Origin: Bacillota bacterium | GTDB lineage: Bacteria > Bacillota > Bacilli > Paenibacillales > NBRC-103111 | Length of the DNA stretch: 64,000 nucleotides | Direction: 5' to 3' | NCBI GenBank assembly: GCA_023388055.1 | Contig: JAEWGW010000027.1 | Coordinates: 186,001 to 250,000, forward strand | Part shown: one piece after another, positions 53,780-61,653 of the stretch | Layout: each line of letters begins with the position of its first letter | Position numbering within the stretch: position 1 is the first letter of the stretch | The notes under the pieces: model-generated | Told to the model about the DNA's origin: nothing | What the model saw: only the letters and a program-made list of their open reading frames with translations | Databases searched by the model: none | Translations under genes and position numbers: made by a program

Positions 53780-53822
53780 TCCCCCCTCCCCCAGTTGTAC
53801 ATCTCCCCCCAGCATTTACTTA
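53780..53822 (+). promoter_or_regulatory. Candidate eCIS-locus promoter B
   Basis: TCCCCCCTCCC at 53780 and GCATTTACTTA 32 nt later repeat the arrangement at 39433. The proximal part CCCCCCAGCATTTAC also resembles 48409-48422. It lies about 50 nt before the ATPase start codon. Confidence 0.5.
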
Positions 53823-53863
53823 TAGATGAAGGAAAAAACATAGAGCAAGGAAAGACGGATGCC

Positions 53864-56152
53864 ATGAAAAATACGGATAAAGCAGCAAAAATCGCGAGGC
53901 TTAGTCTCGTTGGAGGCAAGGAGCCCGCCGCGGCGGAAGCGGTGGAGGGTTACCGCTCCAGTCTGGAGCATCTGATGGATGAGCTGGAGCGGCTGGAGCT
54001 TCGGTTACGGCTTCAGCTGGTGTTGGAGGACAAGGCGTTTCCCGTAAATGGGCTGCCAGTGCTGCCGTTCCTTGAGGGGCATCTGCGGACTCTCCCGGAG
54101 GGAGAGGAAGAAGTTTCCCCGGAGACGGACGCCGCTCATTACTCCCGTGAGCTTGCCAGAGTAACCAGGCGCGTCGCGCAAAAAGTGGAAGCAAGCCTTC
54201 AATTGGGAATCAGGCTGCCCCTTCCCCGGCTCTCGCAGCAGCTGAAGCTGAAGCCGCTGGAGGAAGACATTCTCGTCGCTTGCCTGGCTCCCGAGCTGGA
54301 CCGCAAATTCGAGGCCATGTATGCCTATCTTCAGGATGACCTCACCTCCAGGAGTCCAACGGTGGATATGCTGCTCCGGTTGTTCACTTCAACGGAAGAG
54401 GAACGGGCAGCGGCGCGGCTGATTTTTGATCAAGCCGCACCCCTGATGAGAGTTTTGATGGATACAACAGGGGAGTGGAAGGACAGCCGGGTGCCCCTAC
54501 TGGCCAAGTCGTTGAAGCTGGAGAACTGGACGGTCAATCATCTGCTCGGATTTCAGATGCTGGATGAACGGTTGCTGGAGGCTGCCGAACTATGCTTCCC
54601 TCATCTTGAGCCTCAGCCTGCAGCCGCACCCTTACCAACCGGTCCAGCAGAAAGCATTGTCCGGTTTGTCCACTATTACAGCGGCAAGGAAAGCAGTCCT
54701 CATCATTTGTTTTACTGCTGCGGCCCGGATGGGGCTGAGGCTGTGAACCATGTGAAGGCGGCCTGCATGAGCCTGGAATATCCTCTCATTACGGTGGATA
54801 CGGGCAGCCTGCCGGTGTCTGACGGCGATTACAGCCAGATGCTTGGCCTGCTTGGACGGCATGCCCTTCTGGATGGTGCTGCACTTTGTTTTGTTGGTTT
54901 TGATTGCCTGACAGCCGAAGGCGAAGGTGAACGCAGCAGGAGAAGAGTCAAGCCGCTGCTTGAGATGCTATGCTCCTGCGCTCCGTTGGCTTTTACTGTG
55001 GGGGAAGCCTCCTGGAGCCAGCAGTTGCCAAACCGGGAGGTAAATTTCATCCAGATTGACCTCACGCCTCCCGATGAGCCGCACCGTCTGACCTTGTGGG
55101 AGGCTTACAGCCGGGACTACAAGCTACTTCCCCATATTGACCTGACGGAGTTTACGGACAAGTTCCGGTTTACACCGGGCCAGATCCGCGCGGCATTGCG
55201 GAACGGGGAAAATCTGGCGGTGTGGAAGGGGAACGGCTCCGCAGAGAGCCCGGACGGATCACCTGCCCCCATCGGAGAAAAGGAGCTTTATGAGTCCTGC
55301 TATCTCCAGTCCGGCAGGAGCCTTCAAGCTCTGGCTACCAAGGTGAAGCCCTTCTACAGCTGGAACATGCTGGTGCTTCCCCTGGATCAGACAGAGCAGC
55401 TACGGGAGATATGCCGGCAGATGAAGCACCGCGCCTTGGTATATGGCAGGTGGGGCTTCGACAAGCGGCTGTCGTTGGGGAAGGGCATGAATGTGATGTT
55501 TGCCGGGCCTCCGGGTGTCGGGAAAACCATGGCGGCAGAGGTGATAGCGGGTGAGCTGAGTCTGGAGCTGTACAAGATTGATGTTTCCCAGATCGTCAGT
55601 AAATACATCGGGGAGACGGAGAAGAATCTGTCCCGGATTTTCAAGGAGGCGGAAACCTCCAACGCCATTCTGTTCTTTGACGAGGCGGATGCTCTGTTCG
55701 GCAAACGCTCGGAGGTGAAGGATGCCCATGACCGGTATGCCAACGTGGAAACCAGCTATCTGCTGCAGAAGATGGAGGAATATACCGGCATTGTCATTCT
55801 GGCTACGAATCTGAGCCAGAATCTGGACGAGGCGTTCCTCCGGAGATTGCATGCCCGAGTCGAGTTTCCGTTCCCGGAAAAAGCGCAGCGGGAAGCCATC
55901 TGGCGGGGAATGTTCCCCAAGGATGCGCCATTGGACGCCAATCTGGATTTTGCCTTTATGGCGGACAAGCTGAATCTGGCAGGGGGCAGCATCAAAAATA
56001 TAGCGCTGAATGCGGCCTTCTTCGCAGCTCATGAAGGCTCCCCCATCGGGATGAGGCATATCATGCTGGCGGCCAAGCGGGAATACATCAAGCAGGGCAA
56101 AACCTTTTTGAAGACGGATTATGGCCCGTACGACAAGCTAATGGAGGTGTAA
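53864..56152 (+). CDS. eCIS AAA+ ATPase (Afp15/Pvc15-like)
   Basis: A 762-residue protein. The N-terminal 450 residues are the family-specific helical part and a degenerate ATPase-like domain. The C-terminal AAA+ module has Walker A GPPGVGKT (about 547), Walker B ILFFDEADALFG, sensor 1 in LATNL, and the arginine finger region RRLHARVEFPFP. Such ATPases are encoded in nearly all contractile injection clusters and are thought to help assembly or cargo loading. Start: ATG at 53864 (MKNTDKAAK); an upstream ATG in the same frame has no ribosome site and covers the C-rich promoter region. It leads the particle operon. Confidence 0.9.
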   Translation: MKNTDKAAKIARLSLVGGKEPAAAEAVEGYRSSLEHLMDELERLELRLRLQLVLEDKAFPVNGLPVLPFLEGHLRTLPEGEEEVSPETDAAHYSRELARVTRRVAQKVEASLQLGIRLPLPRLSQQLKLKPLEEDILVACLAPELDRKFEAMYAYLQDDLTSRSPTVDMLLRLFTSTEEERAAARLIFDQAAPLMRVLMDTTGEWKDSRVPLLAKSLKLENWTVNHLLGFQMLDERLLEAAELCFPHLEPQPAAAPLPTGPAESIVRFVHYYSGKESSPHHLFYCCGPDGAEAVNHVKAACMSLEYPLITVDTGSLPVSDGDYSQMLGLLGRHALLDGAALCFVGFDCLTAEGEGERSRRRVKPLLEMLCSCAPLAFTVGEASWSQQLPNREVNFIQIDLTPPDEPHRLTLWEAYSRDYKLLPHIDLTEFTDKFRFTPGQIRAALRNGENLAVWKGNGSAESPDGSPAPIGEKELYESCYLQSGRSLQALATKVKPFYSWNMLVLPLDQTEQLREICRQMKHRALVYGRWGFDKRLSLGKGMNVMFAGPPGVGKTMAAEVIAGELSLELYKIDVSQIVSKYIGETEKNLSRIFKEAETSNAILFFDEADALFGKRSEVKDAHDRYANVETSYLLQKMEEYTGIVILATNLSQNLDEAFLRRLHARVEFPFPEKAQREAIWRGMFPKDAPLDANLDFAFMADKLNLAGGSIKNIALNAAFFAAHEGSPIGMRHIMLAAKREYIKQGKTFLKTDYGPYDKLMEV

Positions 56153-56154
56153 CC

Positions 56155-56727
56155 GTGGCTGTAGACACCGGTACGGTAATAAGAGATGTAAGCAACAGCA
56201 TGAAGACGCTTTTGAAGGCCCATGTTCCGGAGCTGAACGACGACAGCTATATCAGCTTCGGCTCCCCCAGCGATATTGACAGCTCGACCATGCGGCTCTC
56301 CATGTGTCTGTATTACATGAGCCATAGTCCCAGCATGCGCAACAGCGAGCGGGAGGAAATCGGCGGAACAGATGAATTCCGTTACCCTCCGGCCTATCTG
56401 GACCTGTATTACCTGTTGACCCCCTACGCCAAGGACAGGGAGACGGAGCAGCTGATCCTGGGAAGAATATTCCAGTTATTTCACGAGCATCCGGTGTTAG
56501 CCGGCAGTGACCTGGCGGGCAATCTGGCGGCGTGCGGCAATGACAAAATCCGCATTTCCTATAATAACCTGACCATTCAGGATATTAAGCAGCTGTGGGA
56601 GGTTTTCCCGGGAAAGCCGGCCAAGGTAAGCCTGTCCTATCTGGTTTCTCCGGTGAGATTGCCTGCCGAACGGACCATAACCATCCCCAAGGTTATGGCC
56701 AGAGAGCTGGGAGTCCGTCCGATCTAG
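56155..56727 (+). CDS. DUF4255 tail-terminator protein (Afp16/Pvc16-like)
   Basis: A 190-residue protein of DUF4255: VIRDVSNSMKTLL at the start, ISFGSPSDID, YPPAYLDLYYLLTPYA in the middle and LPAERTITIPKVMARELG at the end. In the Afp and PVC particles this subunit forms the cap that ends the tube and sheath and sets particle length. The GTG start lies 2 nt after the ATPase stop with GGAGGT upstream; translation is coupled. In most known clusters the ATPase and cap genes stand last, whereas here they lead. Confidence 0.92.
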   Translation: MAVDTGTVIRDVSNSMKTLLKAHVPELNDDSYISFGSPSDIDSSTMRLSMCLYYMSHSPSMRNSEREEIGGTDEFRYPPAYLDLYYLLTPYAKDRETEQLILGRIFQLFHEHPVLAGSDLAGNLAACGNDKIRISYNNLTIQDIKQLWEVFPGKPAKVSLSYLVSPVRLPAERTITIPKVMARELGVRPI

Positions 56728-56783
56728 GGCCTGTCTTCAAACCCGCCTGGTCCCCGCCAGCCTTTTTTTGAAGGGAGTGATTC

Positions 56784-56885
56784 ATGCAAAATATACCGTT
56801 TATGCCAAGCAGCATCCTGGTCCAGCATTACCGCCCCGGAAGCTTGAGGGGGACAACAAAATCAGCTATTTCAAGGAGGATATGA
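56784..56885 (+). CDS. Possible 33-residue peptide upstream of the sheath gene
   Basis: A short frame (MQNIPFMPSSILVQHYRPG...) with a good ribosome site (AAGGGAGTG, 4-6 nt before ATG) whose stop lies 1 nt before the sheath ATG. The sheath ribosome site AAGGAGG lies inside it. It may be a real basic peptide or a leader that couples translation to the sheath. No family recognised. Confidence 0.35.
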   Translation: MQNIPFMPSSILVQHYRPGSLRGTTKSAISRRI

Positions 56886-56886
56886 G

Positions 56887-58422
56887 ATGCCTAACTATTT
56901 ATCGCCGGGAGTATATGTGGAAGAAGTATCCAGTGGGATTAAGCCCATCGCCGGTGTGGGAACATCGGTAGGCGCATTCGTCGGAATTGCGGAGAAGGGC
57001 ACCATTGGCAAGGCCGTTCTGGTTACCAACTGGAGCCAGTTCATCAATGAATTCGGCCAATTTATCCCCAACGGATATCTGGCTTATGCCGTGTATAATT
57101 TTTTCTCCGAAGGCGGCACAAGCTGCTATGTGGTGAGAGCGGCGCCCAAGGATATCAAGCCGGCCGCACTGGTCATCAAGGATACGGACAGCTTCGACCT
57201 GTTCAAGGTTTCCGCCCGTTCCGAAGGGGAATGGGGCAACCGGATCTCCGTGAAGCTCAGCGCCTCCTCCAACAAGCAGCAATTCGGCTTCAAGATGGTG
57301 GTCCAATATCTTCTGGACAGCGAGTTTGATGATGAATATACCGGGGATGAGGACGGCAAAATTGTGGAAGTATTCGATAATCTTCTCCTGATCAACTTCG
57401 AGGAGAAGATCAATGAGGTCTCCGCTTTTGTCAAGGTTACACCTCTGGTGGATCTGACCATTCTGGAAAATATGGAAAAAACGCCTGCCTTCAACGAAAG
57501 CGCCCTTTCCCTCAGCGGCGGCGTCAACGGCATGAATCCGGTGGATTTCCTTGGCGATGCCGACACCAGAGACGGTATTCATGCCTTTGATACCATCGAC
57601 GGCATCAATATTGTTGCGGCGCCCGACCTTGCGGATATGGCATACAGCCGTGGCACCATCCTGGATATGCTGAACTACTGCAAGCAGCGAAAGGACTGCA
57701 TCTTCCTGGTGGACCCGCCTCACGGCTTAACGCCCTCCGAGGTGAAGGACTTCAAGGAAGGAGCCGGCAGCTATGCAGGCAACTCCTTCAACACCTCTTA
57801 CGGCGCCCTGTATTATCCGTGGGTGTACATCAATGATCCGCTGACCGGCAAGCAGAAGCTGGTGCCTCCCTCCGGCGGCGTCGCCGGAACCTACGCTTAT
57901 GTCGATTCCGTACGCGGGGTTCACAAGGCGCCTGCCGGAACAACGGACGGTTATCTGGATTCCGTGGTGGGCATCGAGAAGATTGTGACCAAGGCGGAGC
58001 AGGAGCTCCTGAATCCCCATGGCATTAATGTCATCCGCTCCTTGCCGGAGGGCATCTGCGTATGGGGGGCCAGAACTCTGTCCTCCGATTCCGAATGGAG
58101 CTATGTCAACGTGCGGCGCCTCATGATGTACATCGAGGAATCCCTGGATGAAGGCAGCCAATGGGTGGTATTCGAGCCCAATGATCCGAGCCTCTGGGGC
58201 AAGGTCAAGCGCAACCTGACCGCATTCCTGACCCGGGTTTGGAGAGACGGCGCATTGTACGGCTCTACCCAGGAGGAGGCCTTCTTCGTGAAGGTGGATG
58301 AGGAGAACAACCCTCCGGCCATCCGCGATGCGGGACAATTGATCATTGAAGTGGGAGTTGCACCGGTGAAGCCTGCCGAGTTCGTCGTGATCCGGGTCAG
58401 CCAAAAAACACTGTCCAAATAA
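56887..58422 (+). CDS. Contractile tail sheath protein
   Basis: A 511-residue sheath subunit. It starts with the family motif YLSPGVYVEEVSSGIKPI, has a variable surface domain in the middle (about 90-240), and a conserved C-terminal domain: NVRRLMMYIEESL, ANLTAF-like KRNLTAFLTRVWRDGALYG, and DAGQLIIEVGVAPVKPAEFVVIR. The subunit surrounds the inner tube and shortens to drive it into a target. Only one sheath gene is seen, in contrast to three paralogues in Afp and PVC. AAGGAGGA lies 7 nt before the ATG. Confidence 0.95.
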   Translation: MPNYLSPGVYVEEVSSGIKPIAGVGTSVGAFVGIAEKGTIGKAVLVTNWSQFINEFGQFIPNGYLAYAVYNFFSEGGTSCYVVRAAPKDIKPAALVIKDTDSFDLFKVSARSEGEWGNRISVKLSASSNKQQFGFKMVVQYLLDSEFDDEYTGDEDGKIVEVFDNLLLINFEEKINEVSAFVKVTPLVDLTILENMEKTPAFNESALSLSGGVNGMNPVDFLGDADTRDGIHAFDTIDGINIVAAPDLADMAYSRGTILDMLNYCKQRKDCIFLVDPPHGLTPSEVKDFKEGAGSYAGNSFNTSYGALYYPWVYINDPLTGKQKLVPPSGGVAGTYAYVDSVRGVHKAPAGTTDGYLDSVVGIEKIVTKAEQELLNPHGINVIRSLPEGICVWGARTLSSDSEWSYVNVRRLMMYIEESLDEGSQWVVFEPNDPSLWGKVKRNLTAFLTRVWRDGALYGSTQEEAFFVKVDEENNPPAIRDAGQLIIEVGVAPVKPAEFVVIRVSQKTLSK

Positions 58423-58445
58423 TGAAGTGAGAGGAGAACTATCCT

Positions 58446-58889
58446 ATGGCAACAGGCAAAAGATTGGATCCTTACCGCAATTACCGCTTCAGAGTCGTGA
58501 TCGACGGCATTCAAACCGCCGCATTCGCGGATGCCACCATTCCTGATACCTCTACAGAAGCCGTTGACTACCGGGAGGGTGTAGACGCGCCTCATTCCCG
58601 GAAGCTGTCCGGCCTCACCAAATTCGGCAATATCACCCTGAAGAAGGGCTTGACCGATTCCCTGGAGCTGTACAATTGGCGCAAGTCCATTGAGGATAAG
58701 GGTGCGCTTAAGAACCGGAAGAGCCTGTCCATTATCCTGGTGGATGAGGAAGGCAATGACAAGGCGCAATGGGACATCCTCGAAGCCTGGCCCATCAAAT
58801 ATGATGTCAGCGCACTTAGCGCCAAGGGCAATGAGGTTTCCGTGGAATCCATGGAGCTGGTGCATGAAGGCGTCCGTCGGGTGAAGTAA
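58446..58889 (+). CDS. Inner tube protein 1 (Afp1-like)
   Basis: A 147-residue protein of the T4-gp19-like tail tube family: LDPYRNYRFRVVIDG at the start, then YREGVDAPHSRKLSGL, a KFGNITLKKGLTDS strand pair and the C-terminal EAWPIKYDVSALSAKGNEVSVESMEL block. Subunits stack as hexamers to form the tube inside the sheath. It lies 23 nt behind the sheath gene with GAGAGGAG as ribosome site. A large hairpin follows it, perhaps to raise tube mRNA over that of downstream genes, since tube and sheath are needed in many copies. Confidence 0.94.
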   Translation: MATGKRLDPYRNYRFRVVIDGIQTAAFADATIPDTSTEAVDYREGVDAPHSRKLSGLTKFGNITLKKGLTDSLELYNWRKSIEDKGALKNRKSLSIILVDEEGNDKAQWDILEAWPIKYDVSALSAKGNEVSVESMELVHEGVRRVK

Positions 58890-58911
58890 CACTATAAAAG
58901 CATCAAGCAAA

Positions 58912-58979
58912 CATCAAATTGAATGGATAAAATACGCCGCACATGAGACATGGGTATGTTTATCGCATTCAATTTGATG
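58912..58979. other. Long intergenic hairpin after the tube gene
   Basis: CATCAAATTGAATG (58912-58925) pairs perfectly with 58966-58979, and flanking GCAAA/TTTGC extends the stem past a 3 nt bulge. The 40 nt loop has no T run outside, so it is unlike a terminator and may be an mRNA processing or stabilising site. Confidence 0.7.
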
Positions 58980-59040
58980 TTGTTTGCGGCATGGCAGGTC
59001 GGATTCAGCGATAAAAAGCAAGTATGAGCGAGGTGCGGAT

Positions 59041-59409
59041 ATGGATATTTTGCAAACGGAATTCAGCTTTACCCTGCCCAAGGGGTATGTGGATGAAACG
59101 GGCACGCTTCACAAGCAGGGCACCATGCGTTTGGCCACCGCAGCCGATGAGATTATGCCCCTTCGGGACTCCCGGGTGCAGCAGAACCCCGCCTATCTGA
59201 CGGTGATTCTGCTCTCCCGGGTGGTGGTCAGCCTGGGCGGGCTGAAGATGATTACACCGAGAGTTATCGAGGAGCTGTATACCTCGGATTTTGCTTATTT
59301 GCAGGAGATGTACAACCGGATCAATCAGAGTGGCGTGAATTCGGTCCAGGCCGTGTGTCCGAAGTGTGAGCAGCAATTTGACGTTGAAATGGAGCCGTTG
59401 GGGGAATAG
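59041..59409 (+). CDS. Baseplate/tail assembly chaperone (T4 gp26/Afp6-like)
   Basis: A 122-residue protein found next to tube genes in contractile injection clusters: FTLPKGYVDETGTLHKQG, MRLATAADEIMPLRDSR, NPAYLTVILLSRVV, DFAYLQEMYNRIN, and one CPKCEQQF motif near the end that could bind metal as a dimer. The family is linked to T4-type baseplate hub assembly. Start: ATG at 59041 with GAGGTG upstream; a longer in-frame version from 58984 would cover the hairpin and lacks a ribosome site. The stop lies at a G5 run followed by the DUF6760 frame at -1. Confidence 0.85.
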   Translation: MDILQTEFSFTLPKGYVDETGTLHKQGTMRLATAADEIMPLRDSRVQQNPAYLTVILLSRVVVSLGGLKMITPRVIEELYTSDFAYLQEMYNRINQSGVNSVQAVCPKCEQQFDVEMEPLGE

Positions 59410-59447
59410 CGGGCTACCCTCTCGACCGCCTCTATGAGGAGGTAGCC
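59400..59447 (+). promoter_or_regulatory. Candidate -1 frameshift site with stem-loop
   Basis: GGGGGAA (59400-59406) just before the TAG of the chaperone is followed after 5 nt by a stem GGCTACC (59412-59418) / GGTAGCC (59441-59447), extended by four more pairs after one mismatch. A slip of one base back at GGG would join the chaperone to DUF6760. The heptamer is not a perfect X-XXY-YYZ site. Confidence 0.5.
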
Positions 59448-59591
59448 TTCTTAACCTATTATCTGCACTGGGATTACCGGACAGTACTGAATCTGGAGCA
59501 TGCCGAACGGGAGCGCTGGTGCAAGGAAATCAGCAGGATTAACCAAAAGCTCAACGGAGAGGAAGACCAAGGGGGCTTTTTTGAGGCATAG
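59406..59591 (+). CDS. DUF6760 family protein without a normal start codon
   Basis: A 61-codon frame reading GYPLDRLYEEVAFLTYYLHW, then NLEHAERERWCKEISRINQKLN: the usual small DUF6760 protein that follows the chaperone in eCIS clusters. Between the in-frame stop at 59385 and this conserved block there is no ATG, GTG or TTG. The only codon at the usual start place is ATA (59406), which overlaps the previous TAG. Either ATA is used, or the frame is reached by a -1 frameshift from the chaperone gene. Strong conservation of the residues argues against a pseudogene. The tube gene follows after 9 nt. Confidence 0.75.
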   Translation: MAGYPLDRLYEEVAFLTYYLHWDYRTVLNLEHAERERWCKEISRINQKLNGEEDQGGFFEA

Positions 59592-59600
59592 GAGGACAAT

Positions 59601-60077
59601 ATGGGGCAGAATATTCTGAATGTCGCAGCGAAACGGAACTGGGTTCCCGGCTACAGGGAGGACCCCTATCTTGCTTATCATTTTATTGTGGAGATTGACG
59701 GTCTCTCCGTAGCCGGATTTTCCGAGGTTTCCGGCTTAAGTGTGGAAACCCAGGTGGAACGGAAAACCTTCGGCGGGGAGAACCACAAGGAGTTTGTGTT
59801 CCTGTCCCAAACCAAATATTCGGATCTGACACTGAAGAACGGCATGACCAACGACGAATATTTGTGGAACTGGTATCAAAATGTGATTAACGGTGTTGTC
59901 CGGCGGCGAAGCGGCTCTATCTGTCTGCTGGATCACAGCGGCTCGCCCAAGCTGTGGTGGAACTTTATCGACGCATGCCCCATCAAGTGGGAGGGTCCGG
60001 CCTTCAGCGCAGCCAGCAGCGCTGTTGCTGTGCAAAGCCTGGTGTTGACTCACAATGGGCTCTACAGGTACAGATAA
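59601..60077 (+). CDS. Tube protein 2 (Afp5-like, baseplate-proximal)
   Basis: A 158-residue tail tube family protein: DPYLAYHFIVEIDGLSVAGFSEVSGL at the start (seen as YHFIVEIDGLSVAGF), VERKTFGGENH in the middle and ACPIKWEGPAFSAASSAVAVQSLVL near the end. It is longer than tube protein 1 and lies after the chaperone, the place of Afp5/Pvc5, which joins tube to spike. AGGAGG lies 7 nt before the ATG and overlaps the end of the DUF6760 frame region. Confidence 0.93.
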   Translation: MGQNILNVAAKRNWVPGYREDPYLAYHFIVEIDGLSVAGFSEVSGLSVETQVERKTFGGENHKEFVFLSQTKYSDLTLKNGMTNDEYLWNWYQNVINGVVRRRSGSICLLDHSGSPKLWWNFIDACPIKWEGPAFSAASSAVAVQSLVLTHNGLYRYR

Positions 60078-60078
60078 C

Positions 60079-61653
60079 ATGAAACGGATGATTCAAGCCT
60101 ACCGGCCGGAGCCCGATTTTGCCCGGAGGATCATGGACAAATACGGAATCGCCAGATGGCGGAGCCGCCTGCATACCTTGATACTCCGGCTGAATCCGGT
60201 CCTGTTTCAGAAGCCGCCTGCACAGGAAAAGCACCGGGAGGTTGGGGCGGGCCCTGCGATTCACAACCATTATCCCTTCTATATGACACGTCTGTTGACA
60301 CAGCAGACTGCTCCGGTGATAACCAACCGTATCGTACGGATGAACCGGATCAGTCCGGCTGCCATTACGCACCGCAGCAGCATGGTGTATATGTCACAGG
60401 AAAGACGCGGGGAAGGGGATAAGCTTGTCTCCAAGGCTGCTGGCCCATCCGCCGCAACGGCGGGGTGGTTTGGACAAGGGGAGCGTTCCGGTTTCGGACC
60501 TCCTGCAAACGGGCATAGCACCCCGGTGATGCGGAATGCGGATAAGCCCGACCCGGGGCGGCGGTTTTCCGGCCTGCCCGAACCGGACTCCTCCGGAAGA
60601 GGACAGACCGGGCAGGCAGCCGGGACCCCTGTCTATCCGGGGGGGATGGCAGCATTACGGGAGCTGAACAGGCTGCAGCCCCTTCATTTGATTCATCATC
60701 AGATGCGTTTGCTGCAGACCTTTGGGCATGGGGAGGAGACGCAGGCTGCCGGCAGCTTAAAACAGTCACGATCTCCCGCCTTAAGTGCCCTTGCCCCAGA
60801 CGGGGGGACTAGCAGGGCCGAAACTCCGGGGGAACCGGCTCATAAGGGAACCGATGAAATACAAGTCTCCGGCTCCGGCACCCGAAATTCCGCGAGAGTC
60901 CATCCTGGGCCTCCCGGAAATCCCCGTTATCCTGCTGCTGCTCTGGTGGCGAGGCCGTCCCTACCCTTAACGCTTGTTGTGAGCAAGGGACTTAATCAGA
61001 TGCTTGCTGGAGCGGAGAGACGCTACCGCAGCGGCTTGTTGGTACCCGCATTTGTCCACCGGCCTGATCACGGCAAGATGCCAGGGGTGAACGTTGCAGA
61101 AGAACAGGCGGGGCCGGGAGCTGGTCAGCCCGCTCGGCCGCTGCAAACCGCTGGACTCCCTTATCCTGCTGCCAAACGGAGAGGACGGACACAATCCGGT
61201 TACGCCGGTAGCCCGCCGGCAGTTTCACCAAGCCTGCAGGAAACCGGGGACGGCGGCAGCATGTTCAAGCCGGCTACCCAAATGCTGTATCCCGCCCGCA
61301 AGAAACCGGGAGGTCACCGCACCGCAGCCCCGTCCATGCTGCAGCGGCAGGAGCGGAACCGAAGCGCGGTACCGGTCCCGCAGGAGCCTCTTCCGGCGCT
61401 GCCCATGGACAGCGGTTTGGTCCACCGCAGACCCGAAGCTGCGGCAGCGCAGAGGGAGAGCCCGCCCGCTCCCGGCGGGTCTTATGCGCCGCACCAAACC
61501 GCCGTCTATCCGGCGGCTGTGCCTGCGTTTTCGCAGGCATCCAAGCAGAAGACCGTGATGGAAGCCGATGAGATCCGTCTGGTGGCCGAGCAGGTCTTTC
61601 AGGTTCTGGAAAAACGGCTGAGCATTCAAAAGGATCGCAGGGGGTTGAGGTAA
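60079..61653 (+). CDS. Pro/Arg-rich low-complexity protein of the eCIS operon
   Basis: A 524-residue protein of unknown function. The first 60 residues are helical and basic (MKRMIQAYRPEPDFARRIMDKYG). The long middle part is Pro/Gly/Arg/Gln-rich and probably disordered. The last 30 residues (EADEIRLVAEQVFQVLEKRLSIQKDRRGLR, an amphipathic helix) resemble a C-terminal motif I know from other eCIS proteins at this position. The ATG comes 1 nt after the tube stop, and its own stop overlaps the next start (TAATG), so it is firmly in the operon. Length and composition suggest a flexible linker or baseplate-associated accessory part; no enzyme motif is seen. Confidence 0.75.
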   Translation: MKRMIQAYRPEPDFARRIMDKYGIARWRSRLHTLILRLNPVLFQKPPAQEKHREVGAGPAIHNHYPFYMTRLLTQQTAPVITNRIVRMNRISPAAITHRSSMVYMSQERRGEGDKLVSKAAGPSAATAGWFGQGERSGFGPPANGHSTPVMRNADKPDPGRRFSGLPEPDSSGRGQTGQAAGTPVYPGGMAALRELNRLQPLHLIHHQMRLLQTFGHGEETQAAGSLKQSRSPALSALAPDGGTSRAETPGEPAHKGTDEIQVSGSGTRNSARVHPGPPGNPRYPAAALVARPSLPLTLVVSKGLNQMLAGAERRYRSGLLVPAFVHRPDHGKMPGVNVAEEQAGPGAGQPARPLQTAGLPYPAAKRRGRTQSGYAGSPPAVSPSLQETGDGGSMFKPATQMLYPARKKPGGHRTAAPSMLQRQERNRSAVPVPQEPLPALPMDSGLVHRRPEAAAAQRESPPAPGGSYAPHQTAVYPAAVPAFSQASKQKTVMEADEIRLVAEQVFQVLEKRLSIQKDRRGLR

